DNA from: G963665925 sp963678925
GTDB taxonomy: Bacteria > Bacillota > Clostridia > Peptostreptococcales > Acidaminobacteraceae
Reading direction: 5' to 3'
Length of the DNA stretch: 64,000 bases
Assembly: GCA_963678925.1 (NCBI GenBank)
Contig: OY787533.1
Location: 4,092,001-4,156,000, forward strand
A program made the position numbers and the translations under genes. A model generated the notes under the pieces. It was not told the DNA's origin, ran no database searches, and saw only the letters and a list, made by a program, of their open reading frames with translations. The first letter of the stretch is position 1; each line of letters starts with the position of its first letter. Positions 26,529 through 34,433 of the stretch are shown in pieces.

Positions 26529-28316
26529 ATGGCTGAACTGCTAAAAGGAACAAAACGGACGCATTACTGCGGCCATCTGCGTGAAGAGCACATTGGGCAG
26601 ACGGTTACCCTGATGGGCTGGGTACAGAAGAAAAGAAATCTTGGCGCACTGGTATTCGTGGACCTGAGAGACCGCGAAGGTGTTGCTCAAATCATGTTCG
26701 ATCCAGATTTGTCAAAAGAGGCTTTTGACAAGGCTGAAAAAACACGTGGCGAGTTCGTGCTTGCTGTTACTGGCGAAGTAAGAAAACGTGAAAGTATTAA
26801 TGAAAATATTCCGACAGGTCATGTTGAAGTTTATGCAAAAGAGCTGAAGGTTATTTCAGAAGCAGAAGTACCGCCAATTCATGTTACAGATGAAGACAAG
26901 GCAGGAGAACAGCTTCGCCTGAAGTACCGCTATCTTGACCTGAGAAAGCCAAAGATGCAGAAGCGTCTGCGTTTCAGATATCAAGTTTCAAAAATCATCC
27001 GTGACTTCCTGGACGAAGAAGGCTTTATCGATCTGGAGACGCCAGTACTGACTAAGCCAACACCGGAGGGTGCACGTGATTATCTGGTACCGTCTCGTGT
27101 TCAGCAAGGTAAGTTCTTCGCATTGCCGCAGTCACCACAGCTTTTCAAGCAGCTGTTTATGGTTTCTGGCTTCGACAAGTACTTCCAAATTGTAAAGTGC
27201 TTTAGAGACGAAGACCTGCGTGCAGACCGTCAGCCTGAGTTCACACAGGTCGATATTGAAATGTCATTCGTAGAGGAAGAAGACGTTCTGGAAATGAACG
27301 AGCGCCTAATTCAGCGTGTATTCAAAGATTCGCTGGGTGTCGATGTGCAGCTGCCGCTTCCAAGAATGCCTTACAAAGAAGCCATGGAGCGCTTTGGTTC
27401 TGACAAGCCGGACACACGTTTTGGTTTTGAGCTGAAATCGCTTGACGATATTCTAGCAAATGCCGAATTCAAGGTGTTCAGCGATACAATCAAGTCTGGC
27501 GGTATGGTTAAGGCAATCAATGCAGAAGGCAAGGCAGACGACGTTTCGAAAAAGAAAATTAAAAATCTTGAAAAGTTTGTTAAAACATATGGTGCCAAAG
27601 GTCTTGCTTGGATCAAGGTGACTGAAGAAGGCGTTGAGTCTCCAATCGAGAAATTCCTTTCTGAAGATGAACTGAAGGGTATTCTTGAGACAATGGAAGC
27701 TAAAGCCGGCGACATGATCTTCATTGTTGCAGACAAGGCAAGAGTGGTATATGATTCACTTGGAGCTCTTCGTGTTGAGCTTGCAAAGCAGTTTGAAATG
27801 CTGGATGACAGTCAGTTTAACCTTCTTTGGGTTACAGAGTTCCCACTCTTTGAATACGACGAGGACGCTGGCAGATACTTTGCAATGCACCACCCATTCA
27901 CATCTCCTATGGATGAGGATATTGACAAGGTGGAGAATGATCCTGGAAACGCACGTGCCAAAGCTTATGACATCGTACTCAATGGTGTTGAGCTTGGCGG
28001 CGGTTCGATTCGTATACACGACGCGCATCTTCAAAAGAAAATGTTCAAGGCGCTTGGACTTTCTGAAGAAGAAACAAATGAGAAGTTTGGCTTCCTGCTT
28101 GAAGCATTCAAGTATGGCACACCGCCGCATGGTGGCGTGGCATTTGGTCTGGACAGATTTGTAATGCTTCTTATAGGTGCTGAGAACATTCGTGAAGTTA
28201 TTGCATTCCCTAAGACTCAAGACGCGAAATGTCTTCTGACAGATGCGCCGTCTGAAGCGGATGCAAACCAACTGGTTGAACTTGGAATTGAATTGGTGGC
28301 GAGCGAGAATGAATAG
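26529..28316 (+). CDS. aspS: Aspartate-tRNA ligase
   Basis: A 595-residue bacterial-type class II synthetase. It has an N-terminal OB anticodon domain (GWVQKKRNLGALVFVDLRDREG), catalytic motif 2 with CFRDEDLRADRQPEFTQ, the GAD insertion domain (about 300-430) and motif 3 FGLDRFVMLLIG. Because the insert and length match the archaeal-free bacterial type, charging of both tRNA-Asp and possibly tRNA-Asn depends on whether the genome has GatCAB, which is not visible here. It shares the T-box message with hisS, and its last eight bases overlap the next gene. Confidence 0.97.
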   Translation: MAELLKGTKRTHYCGHLREEHIGQTVTLMGWVQKKRNLGALVFVDLRDREGVAQIMFDPDLSKEAFDKAEKTRGEFVLAVTGEVRKRESINENIPTGHVEVYAKELKVISEAEVPPIHVTDEDKAGEQLRLKYRYLDLRKPKMQKRLRFRYQVSKIIRDFLDEEGFIDLETPVLTKPTPEGARDYLVPSRVQQGKFFALPQSPQLFKQLFMVSGFDKYFQIVKCFRDEDLRADRQPEFTQVDIEMSFVEEEDVLEMNERLIQRVFKDSLGVDVQLPLPRMPYKEAMERFGSDKPDTRFGFELKSLDDILANAEFKVFSDTIKSGGMVKAINAEGKADDVSKKKIKNLEKFVKTYGAKGLAWIKVTEEGVESPIEKFLSEDELKGILETMEAKAGDMIFIVADKARVVYDSLGALRVELAKQFEMLDDSQFNLLWVTEFPLFEYDEDAGRYFAMHHPFTSPMDEDIDKVENDPGNARAKAYDIVLNGVELGGGSIRIHDAHLQKKMFKALGLSEEETNEKFGFLLEAFKYGTPPHGGVAFGLDRFVMLLIGAENIREVIAFPKTQDAKCLLTDAPSEADANQLVELGIELVASENE

Positions 28317-28794
28317 AAGTGGTATTGTCACAGAGTTAAAAGGCGATCGTGCTGCAGTAAGACTCCTAAAGCATACAGCTTGTGGAGACTGTGGTGCATG
28401 TCATCTGGGCGACGACAGCAAGCACATTACAATTGAATGTGCAAATCATGCAGATGCAAAAATAGGTGAAATTGTGGAAATTGATCTTGAATCGCCAAAT
28501 GTCCTTGGTGCGGCATTCATCATGTACATGATTCCCCTTGCAGCCCTGTTGATTGGCGTTGTAGGTACATCTGTGGTATTTAACATGCTTGCGGCAGCAG
28601 GCGTCGTTGAATCTGCTGCATCTAAGGAAATCGTCGGTTCTGCAATCGGCGTTGCACTTATGGCAGCAAGCTATTTCATCATCAAAGGAAAAGAAGATAA
28701 ATTTTCTTCAAGTCAAAAGTATTTGTCAAGAATTACTAAAGTTAAGCGTACGCAGTTGCAGATTCTATCAACTGACAGTACAATAGAAGAATAG
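28309..28794 (+). CDS. SoxR-reducing/RseC-family membrane protein
   Basis: A 161-residue protein with an N-terminal domain bearing a cysteine cluster (CGDCGACH, then another Cys in IECANHAD) and two transmembrane helices (about 65-90 and 108-128). This is the RseC/MucC fold, found with Rnf electron-transfer genes and anti-sigma systems. The ATG lies inside the end of aspS (8-base overlap), so it is translationally coupled to aspS. No rnf genes lie nearby. Confidence 0.85.
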   Translation: MNRSGIVTELKGDRAAVRLLKHTACGDCGACHLGDDSKHITIECANHADAKIGEIVEIDLESPNVLGAAFIMYMIPLAALLIGVVGTSVVFNMLAAAGVVESAASKEIVGSAIGVALMAASYFIIKGKEDKFSSSQKYLSRITKVKRTQLQILSTDSTIEE

Positions 28795-28806
28795 CAACAC
28801 AATCTT

Positions 28807-28835
28807 GGTGGGCCGCTTGATAAAGTTGGCCCACC
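28807..28835 (+). repeat. Hairpin after the rseC-like gene
   Basis: An 8-bp perfect stem GGTGGGCC/GGCCCACC without a T run; a possible operon end or processing site. Confidence 0.6.
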
Positions 28836-28988
28836 TAAGTATAGGGATTAGTTATAGTTGAACGATACATATAATAATACTCAATAACGTTCGCATTTAG
28901 ACTGAAACTAATTCATAATTGATTTGTGGACTGCTCACATATGTGCAGTCGCAACTCGACATCTTTAGGTATAAAGGGAGGAGAACCG

Positions 28989-30218
28989 ATGATTTGTAAA
29001 GAGTTACATACTTGTGATCCAGAAGTTTTCGGCGCTATAGAGAAAGAAGCTGAAAGACAAAAGAATGGTATTGAACTGATTGCCTCAGAGAACTCTGTAT
29101 CACCAGCGGTTATGCAAGCCATGGGCAGCGTTATGACAAACAAATACGCTGAAGGCTATCCAGGCAAACGTTACTACGGTGGCTGTGAATGTGTCGACGT
29201 AGTAGAAGTTCTTGCGATTGAAAGACTGAAGAAACTATTTGGTGCAGATCATGCAAATGTACAGCCGCACTCTGGTGCCAATGCAAATATTGCTGTATAC
29301 TTCGCACTACTAGAGCCAGGAGATACGGTTCTTGGTATGGACCTGAGCCACGGCGGTCACCTGACGCATGGTTCACCTGTTAATATGTCTGGTGTTTACT
29401 TCAACTTCGTTGCATACGGCGTTAGCAAAGAAACTGAGACAATTGACTACGATGCACTTCGTGAAAAGGCTCTGGAAGCGAAGCCTAAGATGATTGTATC
29501 TGGTGCTTCTGCATATCCTCGTAAAATCGATTTCAAGAGAATCCGCGAAATCTGTGATGAGGTTGGCGCATACATGATGGTTGATATGGCACATATCGCG
29601 GGTCTTGTTGCTGCAGGACTTCACGAGAACCCATGTGATTATGCAGACGTTGTAACATCAACAACACATAAGACACTACGTGGCCCAAGAGGCGGTATCA
29701 TTCTTTGCAAGCAAGAATATGCTAAGAAAATTGATAAAGCTATTTTCCCTGGTATCCAAGGTGGTCCACTGATGCATGTGATCGCTGCTAAAGCGGTTTC
29801 ATTCAAGGAAGCTCTTTCTGACGAGTTCAAGACTTATCAGGAAAAGGTTGTTGAAAACTGTGACGCTATGGCAAATGCCATGACTGCACGTGACTTCAAA
29901 CTGGTTTCAGGCGGTACTGACAATCACCTGTTCCTTGTTGACCTGAGAAACAAAGGTCTTACTGGCAAGAAAGCTGAAGCTATGCTGGGTGAAGTCAATA
30001 TTACTGTGAACAAGAACACAGTACCATTTGAGACTGAAAGTCCATTTGTAACAAGCGGTGTACGTATTGGTACTGCTGCTGTTACAACACGTGAAATGGG
30101 CAAGGAGCAAATGGTTGAAATCGCAAATATCATTGCAGATACGCTTGAAGAGAAGGCTTCTATTGAAAGTCTGAAAGCGCGTGTCAGCGCACTTTGCGAC
30201 GCATTCCCACTTTACTAA
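28989..30218 (+). CDS. glyA: Serine hydroxymethyltransferase
   Basis: A 409-residue PLP enzyme interconverting serine and glycine with tetrahydrofolate. The PLP lysine lies in VVTSTTHKTLRGPRGG; the substrate loop IELIASENSVS and the YAEGYPGKRYYGG block are intact. ATG 28989 follows GGGAGGAG; the frame is open upstream to 28926 but without a ribosome site. A TATAAT at 28870-28875 is a candidate -10. It is monocistronic with a strong terminator. Confidence 0.97.
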   Translation: MICKELHTCDPEVFGAIEKEAERQKNGIELIASENSVSPAVMQAMGSVMTNKYAEGYPGKRYYGGCECVDVVEVLAIERLKKLFGADHANVQPHSGANANIAVYFALLEPGDTVLGMDLSHGGHLTHGSPVNMSGVYFNFVAYGVSKETETIDYDALREKALEAKPKMIVSGASAYPRKIDFKRIREICDEVGAYMMVDMAHIAGLVAAGLHENPCDYADVVTSTTHKTLRGPRGGIILCKQEYAKKIDKAIFPGIQGGPLMHVIAAKAVSFKEALSDEFKTYQEKVVENCDAMANAMTARDFKLVSGGTDNHLFLVDLRNKGLTGKKAEAMLGEVNITVNKNTVPFETESPFVTSGVRIGTAAVTTREMGKEQMVEIANIIADTLEEKASIESLKARVSALCDAFPLY

Positions 30219-30250
30219 TAAGATCATTCTTCATTGAGAAGAATAACAAG

Positions 30251-30286
30251 CACCCTCAAATACCTAGCCGTATTTGAGGGTGTTTT
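30251..30286 (+). terminator. Terminator after glyA
   Basis: A perfect 13-bp stem CACCCTCAAATAC and its complement, 6-base loop, TTTT. Confidence 0.93.
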
Positions 30287-30365
30287 ACATTGTCATTTGG
30301 TTTAAATCCCTGATTTTGGGGGATAATTGAAAGAGAAAACAAATGACGTACAGGGGGAAAACTGA

Positions 30366-31229
30366 ATGCGGTCATACAATGCATTTCATAAAGAAATTCA
30401 GAAATACTGGATGCAGGATGCACCAGAAAAGGTACTAGAAGCATTAAAAACAGGTCTCTCCACATATGAAAAGCACCAGGAGGAGCTCATGTTTGAGGGT
30501 ATTATGGCCTGCATAGAGCTTGGACTTGAAGACGAGAGTCTTGATCTTATGCGAAACGCTGATACAAGAGGATTTTGGTATCCGTATGAGGTTTTTCCAG
30601 AAGATAAGGCATACCAGTCCTTTATACAAAAATGGACCGCCAAAAGAACAGTGACTGCAACACAGGTCTTGCAGGTGGGACACGAAACCGAAAGGCATTC
30701 AGAGCCGAATTTTCTAGCCCTCCATGGATGGGGAGAGGACCTGCATCTGTTCAGACGTTATTTTAACTCCAGTGAATTTGAACGCAGGGGGAAGATACAT
30801 TACCTTCAGTCAAGCCAGCAAATTGGCAGCATACAGTATGTATGGAACGATCACAAGCGTGCTGAAAAAGATATACGCCACTATCTATGCAGTACATTCG
30901 GGACCCTCAAAATACATGCCATTGGCGGGTTTTCTCAGGGTGGATACCTGGCGCTTGATATGGTTCTGAATGGGGTTGTCGAAGTAAAAAAGCTAGTTCT
31001 TGTATGTCCTGAGCCTGAGGACTATGCACTTGAGAATATTCGACTGCTTGCTGAGCGTGGTGTCAAGGTGCTTCTGATCACAGGAACGGAAGATTCAGAA
31101 TATCCACGTCACGAAAAACTCTATGAATTGATGCGCCGTGCAGAGGTCAATGTGCGATATGAGGTTGTAGATGGCATGAAACACTGGATGCCAGATGATA
31201 TTTCACTGCGTTTGGATGCATTTTTGTAG
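30366..31229 (+). CDS. Alpha/beta-hydrolase (esterase-like)
   Basis: A 287-residue protein. An N-terminal ~90-residue helical region precedes a compact alpha/beta-hydrolase with nucleophile elbow GFSQGG (Ser near residue 196), acid candidate in LLITGTEDSEYP and His in DGMKHWMPDD. These three fit a carboxylesterase/phospholipase catalytic triad. The substrate is unknown. GGGGG upstream serves as ribosome site. It is a single gene. Confidence 0.8.
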   Translation: MRSYNAFHKEIQKYWMQDAPEKVLEALKTGLSTYEKHQEELMFEGIMACIELGLEDESLDLMRNADTRGFWYPYEVFPEDKAYQSFIQKWTAKRTVTATQVLQVGHETERHSEPNFLALHGWGEDLHLFRRYFNSSEFERRGKIHYLQSSQQIGSIQYVWNDHKRAEKDIRHYLCSTFGTLKIHAIGGFSQGGYLALDMVLNGVVEVKKLVLVCPEPEDYALENIRLLAERGVKVLLITGTEDSEYPRHEKLYELMRRAEVNVRYEVVDGMKHWMPDDISLRLDAFL

Positions 31230-31315
31230 AAGTGTCACAATGCATTTTTCTTGTGTGCTTTTTAGGCTTCTGACAGGATTTGTGCGTGAAAAATCAAAAA
31301 ACTTCGAAAAATGGA

Positions 31316-31344
31316 TTGACATAGTATACTTAGTCACGTATACT
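31316..31344 (+). promoter_or_regulatory. Methionine operon promoter with overlapping palindrome
   Basis: TTGACA (31316-31321), 17-base spacer, TATACT (31339-31344). The arms AGTATAC (31324-31330) and GTATACT (31338-31344) form an inverted repeat that covers the spacer and the -10, a natural place for a repressor. Confidence 0.85.
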
Positions 31345-31365
31345 ACTTTTTAAATACATAATGAT

Positions 31366-31537
31366 CTCATCGAGAGAGACTGAGGGATCGGCCCTGTGAA
31401 GTCTCAGCAACCTGCTCTTGGCAATCTTCTATGCCATTGAAGTAAGGTGCTAAATCCGACAGTCTTATAGGACTGGAAGATGAGTTAAGAAGACGCCATC
31501 AAACTTCTCTCATCTAACGAGGGAAGTTTTTTTACGT
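31366..31537 (+). promoter_or_regulatory. SAM-I (S-box) riboswitch with terminator
   Basis: The aptamer runs from CTCATC (31366-31371) to GATGAG (31479-31484), which pair as P1. Conserved S-box parts are visible: GAGGGATCGGCCCTGTGAAG, CAGCAACC and AAGGTGCTAAATCC. The terminator pairs AAACTTCTCTC (31501-31511) with GAGGGAAGTTT, then a T run. A second CTCATC at 31510-31515 can pair with GATGAG to form the antiterminator. S-adenosylmethionine binding should switch off metY-metA. Confidence 0.95.
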
Positions 31538-31555
31538 TAGGGACAAAAAAATGCA

Positions 31556-31617
31556 CTTGTGTACAGCACGCGAACCATTTGTGCTTGCACAGAAATGGTT
31601 CGCGTGCTGTACACAAG
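31556..31617. repeat. 25-bp perfect inverted repeat
   Basis: The arms 31556-31580 and 31593-31617 are perfect complements. The 12-base interior contains GTGC-TT-GCAC, so the stem can extend to 29 pairs with a 2-base bulge. Such an RNA hairpin lies directly after the S-box terminator. Confidence 0.95.
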
Positions 31618-31759
31618 TATATGGCGCGTCTAGCGACATGGGCGATCGAAGATTGCACTGTACGGTATATGGCGCGTCTAGCGACATGGGCGATCGAAGA
31701 TTGCACTGTACGGTATATGGCGCGTCTAGCGACATGGGCGATCGAAGATTGCACTGTAC
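31617..31759. repeat. Three tandem 48-bp repeats
   Basis: The unit begins GTATATGGCGCGTCTAGCGA; copies are 31617-31664, 31665-31712 and 31713-31759, identical except for the missing final base. The period of 48 is a multiple of three and the unit lacks stops in several frames, which produces overlapping spurious open frames on both strands. There are no spacers, so this is not CRISPR. Confidence 0.97.
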
Positions 31760-31973
31760 TTTTCGCACATTTATGCACACGAACACAGCACAGCATTTGC
31801 AGTCCCCAGTAAGATTAAGGTATCTTTGCGGTATCCGGTTTGGATACCAGACTCTTTCTAGGTCATTGATGTAGCAAACAACTTATCTGTCAAAGAACTA
31901 ACGGTTATGAAGGTTAAAAGATGGATAAACACTTAGAGAACCGATTATCGGATTAGAAAGAGAGGCAATGAGA

Positions 31974-33254
31974 ATGAGCAAAAAAAATTATGGACTAGGA
32001 ACAATCGCAGTTCAAGGAACTTATACGGCAGACGAGACAGGTGCCAGAACAATACCTCTACATCAGACAGCTTCATATGACCTTGGCAATGCAGACCGGG
32101 CAGCCGACTTGTTTGAACTCAGAGAAGCTGGAAACATCTATACACGTCTGAACAACCCAACAAATACGTATTTTGAAGAGAAGGTGGCACTTCTTGAGGG
32201 TGGTGTTGCAGCACTTGCAACAGCATCAGGTCAAGCGGCCATTACCCTGGCAGTACTGAACATTTGTGAGTCTGGAGACCACATTCTTGCAGCAAGCACA
32301 CTTTACGGCGGAACATACACGCTGTTTGCATACACATTTAAGAAGTTTGGCATTGATGTGACATTTGTAGACCCTGAGCTGCCGCTTGAAGAGTTGAAGC
32401 AGCATGTTAAGCCAAACACGAAGGTGGTCTATGGTGAGACAATCGGCAACCCGGGGCTTAACGTCCTTGATTTTGAGAAGTTCTCTGAGCTTTCAAAGTA
32501 TGCAGGCGCACCCTTTATTGTTGACAACACCTTTGCTACGCCTTATCTAATCAGACCGTTTGAGCATGGCGTGGATATTGTTGTTCATTCAGCGACAAAG
32601 TATATTGGGGGACATGGCAATAGCATTGGCGGTATTATTATTGACTCTGGCAATTTTGAGTGGACTAAAGAAAAGTTCCCTGGTCTTGTTGAGCCGGACC
32701 CAAGTTATCATGGCATGGAGTTTGTAAACACTTTCGGAAAGCTTGCCTATATTGTCAAAGCCCGTGTACAGCTGCTTAGAGATTTGGGGTCAACGCTGAG
32801 TCCTTTCAACTCTTTTCTTCTTCATACTGGTCTGGAAACGCTTCATTTACGTGTTCAGCGCCACAGTGACAACGCCCTGGAACTGGCCAAGTATCTGCAG
32901 CAGCATGAACTGGTGGAATGGGTTTCGTATCCGGGTCTTGAAGACCATCCTTCATATGCGCGTACGAAGAAGTATTTGCCTAAGGGCGCGAGCGGCGTTC
33001 TGACATTTGGTGTCAAGGGTGGGCGTGAAGCCGGTAAAAAGTTCATCAACAGTGTTGAACTGGCATCCCTTGTTCCAAACATTGGCGATGCACGCACACT
33101 GGTTATTCACCCAGCGAGTACAACACATTCACAGCTGACAGACGACGAACAGAGAGCATCAGGTGTTCTTCCTGACCTTATTCGAGTTTCTGTAGGCATT
33201 GAAGACATTGAAGATATTAAAGCGGACTTTGATCAAGCGCTTAGAGCACAGTAG
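31974..33254 (+). CDS. metY: O-acetylhomoserine sulfhydrylase (aminocarboxypropyltransferase)
   Basis: A 426-residue PLP enzyme of the Cys/Met-metabolism family that makes homocysteine from O-acetylhomoserine and sulfide. The PLP lysine lies in VHSATKYIGGHGNSIGG; the family start GTIAVQGTY and the late HPASTTHSQL block are intact. The ATG at 31968 is only two bases from GAGG, so ATG 31974 with eight bases is preferred. Controlled by the SAM-I riboswitch and followed 11 bases later by metA. Confidence 0.95.
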   Translation: MSKKNYGLGTIAVQGTYTADETGARTIPLHQTASYDLGNADRAADLFELREAGNIYTRLNNPTNTYFEEKVALLEGGVAALATASGQAAITLAVLNICESGDHILAASTLYGGTYTLFAYTFKKFGIDVTFVDPELPLEELKQHVKPNTKVVYGETIGNPGLNVLDFEKFSELSKYAGAPFIVDNTFATPYLIRPFEHGVDIVVHSATKYIGGHGNSIGGIIIDSGNFEWTKEKFPGLVEPDPSYHGMEFVNTFGKLAYIVKARVQLLRDLGSTLSPFNSFLLHTGLETLHLRVQRHSDNALELAKYLQQHELVEWVSYPGLEDHPSYARTKKYLPKGASGVLTFGVKGGREAGKKFINSVELASLVPNIGDARTLVIHPASTTHSQLTDDEQRASGVLPDLIRVSVGIEDIEDIKADFDQALRAQ

Positions 33255-33265
33255 GAGGGGTCGAA

Positions 33266-34177
33266 ATGCCAGTAGTTGTACCTGAAAATTTTCCGGCGTT
33301 TAAAACGCTGACTGAGGAAGGCCTATTCCTGATGGATAAGTTCAGAGCAGAACATCAGGATATCAGACCGCTAGAGATTCTTGTGCTCAATCTAATGCCG
33401 CTTAAGATTGCGACTGAAGCACAGCTTTTGAGACTCATATCCAATACACTTATTCAAATCGACGTCACATTTATACATCCGACTTCACACGTGAGTAAGA
33501 ATACAGATGCAGAGCATCTTGAGACCTTTTACAAGTCCTTTGATGACATTAAGAACAAGCGCTTTGATGGTATGATCATCACAGGTGCACCTGTAGAGCA
33601 TCTTGAGTTCGAAGAAGTGACCTACTGGAAGGAACTAAAGGAAATTATGGATTTCTCGAAAACAAACGTGACATCCACCATGTTTATCTGCTGGGGGGCT
33701 CAAGCCGGACTGTATCATTTCTACGGTGTTCCCAAGCATCCGCTTAAGGAAAAGATGTTTGGCGTATTTGAGCACGATGTGCTTGCACGTAAGGTTCCAC
33801 TTCTGCGTGGATTCGATGAAACCTTCCTTGCACCGCATTCTCGACATACTGAGACACGCAGAGAAGACGTGGAGCAGGTTGAAGGACTGCGTATTATTTG
33901 TGAGTCCGATAAGGCCGGTGTCTATATTGTAGCGACTGAAAACCTGAGTCAGATTTTCGTGACAGGACACTCCGAGTACGATGGCCTTACCCTTCATTTG
34001 GAGTATGCCCGAGATAAGGAACGCGGACTTGATATTGAACTGCCATATAATTATTATCCGAGCGACAATGCGGCGCTCAGACCCAAAAACAGATGGCGCT
34101 CCCATGCCAACCTGTTGTTCTCAAACTGGCTGAATTACTGCGTTTACCAGGTTACAGATTATGACCTCACAGTTTAA
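33266..34177 (+). CDS. metA: Homoserine O-acetyltransferase (MetA family)
   Basis: A 303-residue acyltransferase starting methionine synthesis. Catalytic Cys142 is in FICWGAQAG; the His of APHSRHTE and the Glu of TGHSEYDG complete the triad. Residue 111 is Glu (TGAPVEHLEF). In this family Glu111 goes with acetyl-CoA use, as in Bacillus cereus, and Gly111 with succinyl-CoA, as in E. coli. O-acetylhomoserine is exactly what the neighbouring metY needs. GGAGGGG precedes the ATG. Confidence 0.95.
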   Translation: MPVVVPENFPAFKTLTEEGLFLMDKFRAEHQDIRPLEILVLNLMPLKIATEAQLLRLISNTLIQIDVTFIHPTSHVSKNTDAEHLETFYKSFDDIKNKRFDGMIITGAPVEHLEFEEVTYWKELKEIMDFSKTNVTSTMFICWGAQAGLYHFYGVPKHPLKEKMFGVFEHDVLARKVPLLRGFDETFLAPHSRHTETRREDVEQVEGLRIICESDKAGVYIVATENLSQIFVTGHSEYDGLTLHLEYARDKERGLDIELPYNYYPSDNAALRPKNRWRSHANLLFSNWLNYCVYQVTDYDLTV

Positions 34178-34239
34178 GACTTAGCCTTGTATTTGCGCAA
34201 ATTATTGAACTTCATTAAATATCAAATCGAAATACTGAA

Positions 34240-34275
34240 ACTGCCAAGGGGCTTGAATGACCTTGGCAGTTTTTT
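34240..34275 (+). terminator. Terminator after metA
   Basis: A 10-bp stem ACTGCCAAGG/CCTTGGCAGT with T run. It marks the end of core DNA before the accessory region. Confidence 0.93.
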
Positions 34276-34370
34276 GTATGGAGAGGGTGGATCGGTTCAT
34301 AAAGTGATTTGACTTGATGGACAAATTGTACTAAAACATGATAATGTTGTTAAAAAGAGGGAAATGTGTG

Positions 34371-34403
34371 AGGGGGTTATGTCGGGAATCTGATAGTTAG
34401 GTG
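34371..34403 (+). repeat. Cassette-type element, site 0 (right arm only)
   Basis: GGGGG, GTCGGGAATC and GTTAGGTG in the order seen in the right arms of sites A, D and E. GTTAGGTG (34396-34403) fits the integron R' core GTTRRRY. No left arm is seen upstream. The next unit ends with the exact complement CACCTAAC at 37316-37323. Confidence 0.6.
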
Positions 34404-34433
34404 AAACTCAAATATACAGAATGAGGTGAAAGT

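Larger units (their letters stand above)
31540..31807. mobile_element. Possible small inserted element in the met leader
   Basis: The stretch between the riboswitch terminator and the rest of the leader is bounded by GGGAC at 31540-31544 and GTCCCC at 31802-31807. The inner ends share further partial complementarity (AAATGC and TGTG blocks). Inside lie the 25-bp hairpin and the 48-bp tandem repeats. It is more GC-rich than the flanks. It encodes nothing I recognise; a MITE-like insertion is inference. Confidence 0.35.

Noticed and set aside
31617..31759. CRISPR array
   Set aside because: The repeats are contiguous with no spacers, only three copies, and no cas genes are near.
31485..31874. 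Several overlapping open frames on both strands with 16-residue repeats
   Set aside because: They arise from the 48-bp tandem repeat, whose length is a multiple of three and which lacks stops. No ribosome site fits, and they overlap each other and the riboswitch terminator.
28309..34433. Integron integrase gene or attI next to the array
   Set aside because: All frames here belong to core metabolic genes; no tyrosine recombinase is present anywhere in the window.
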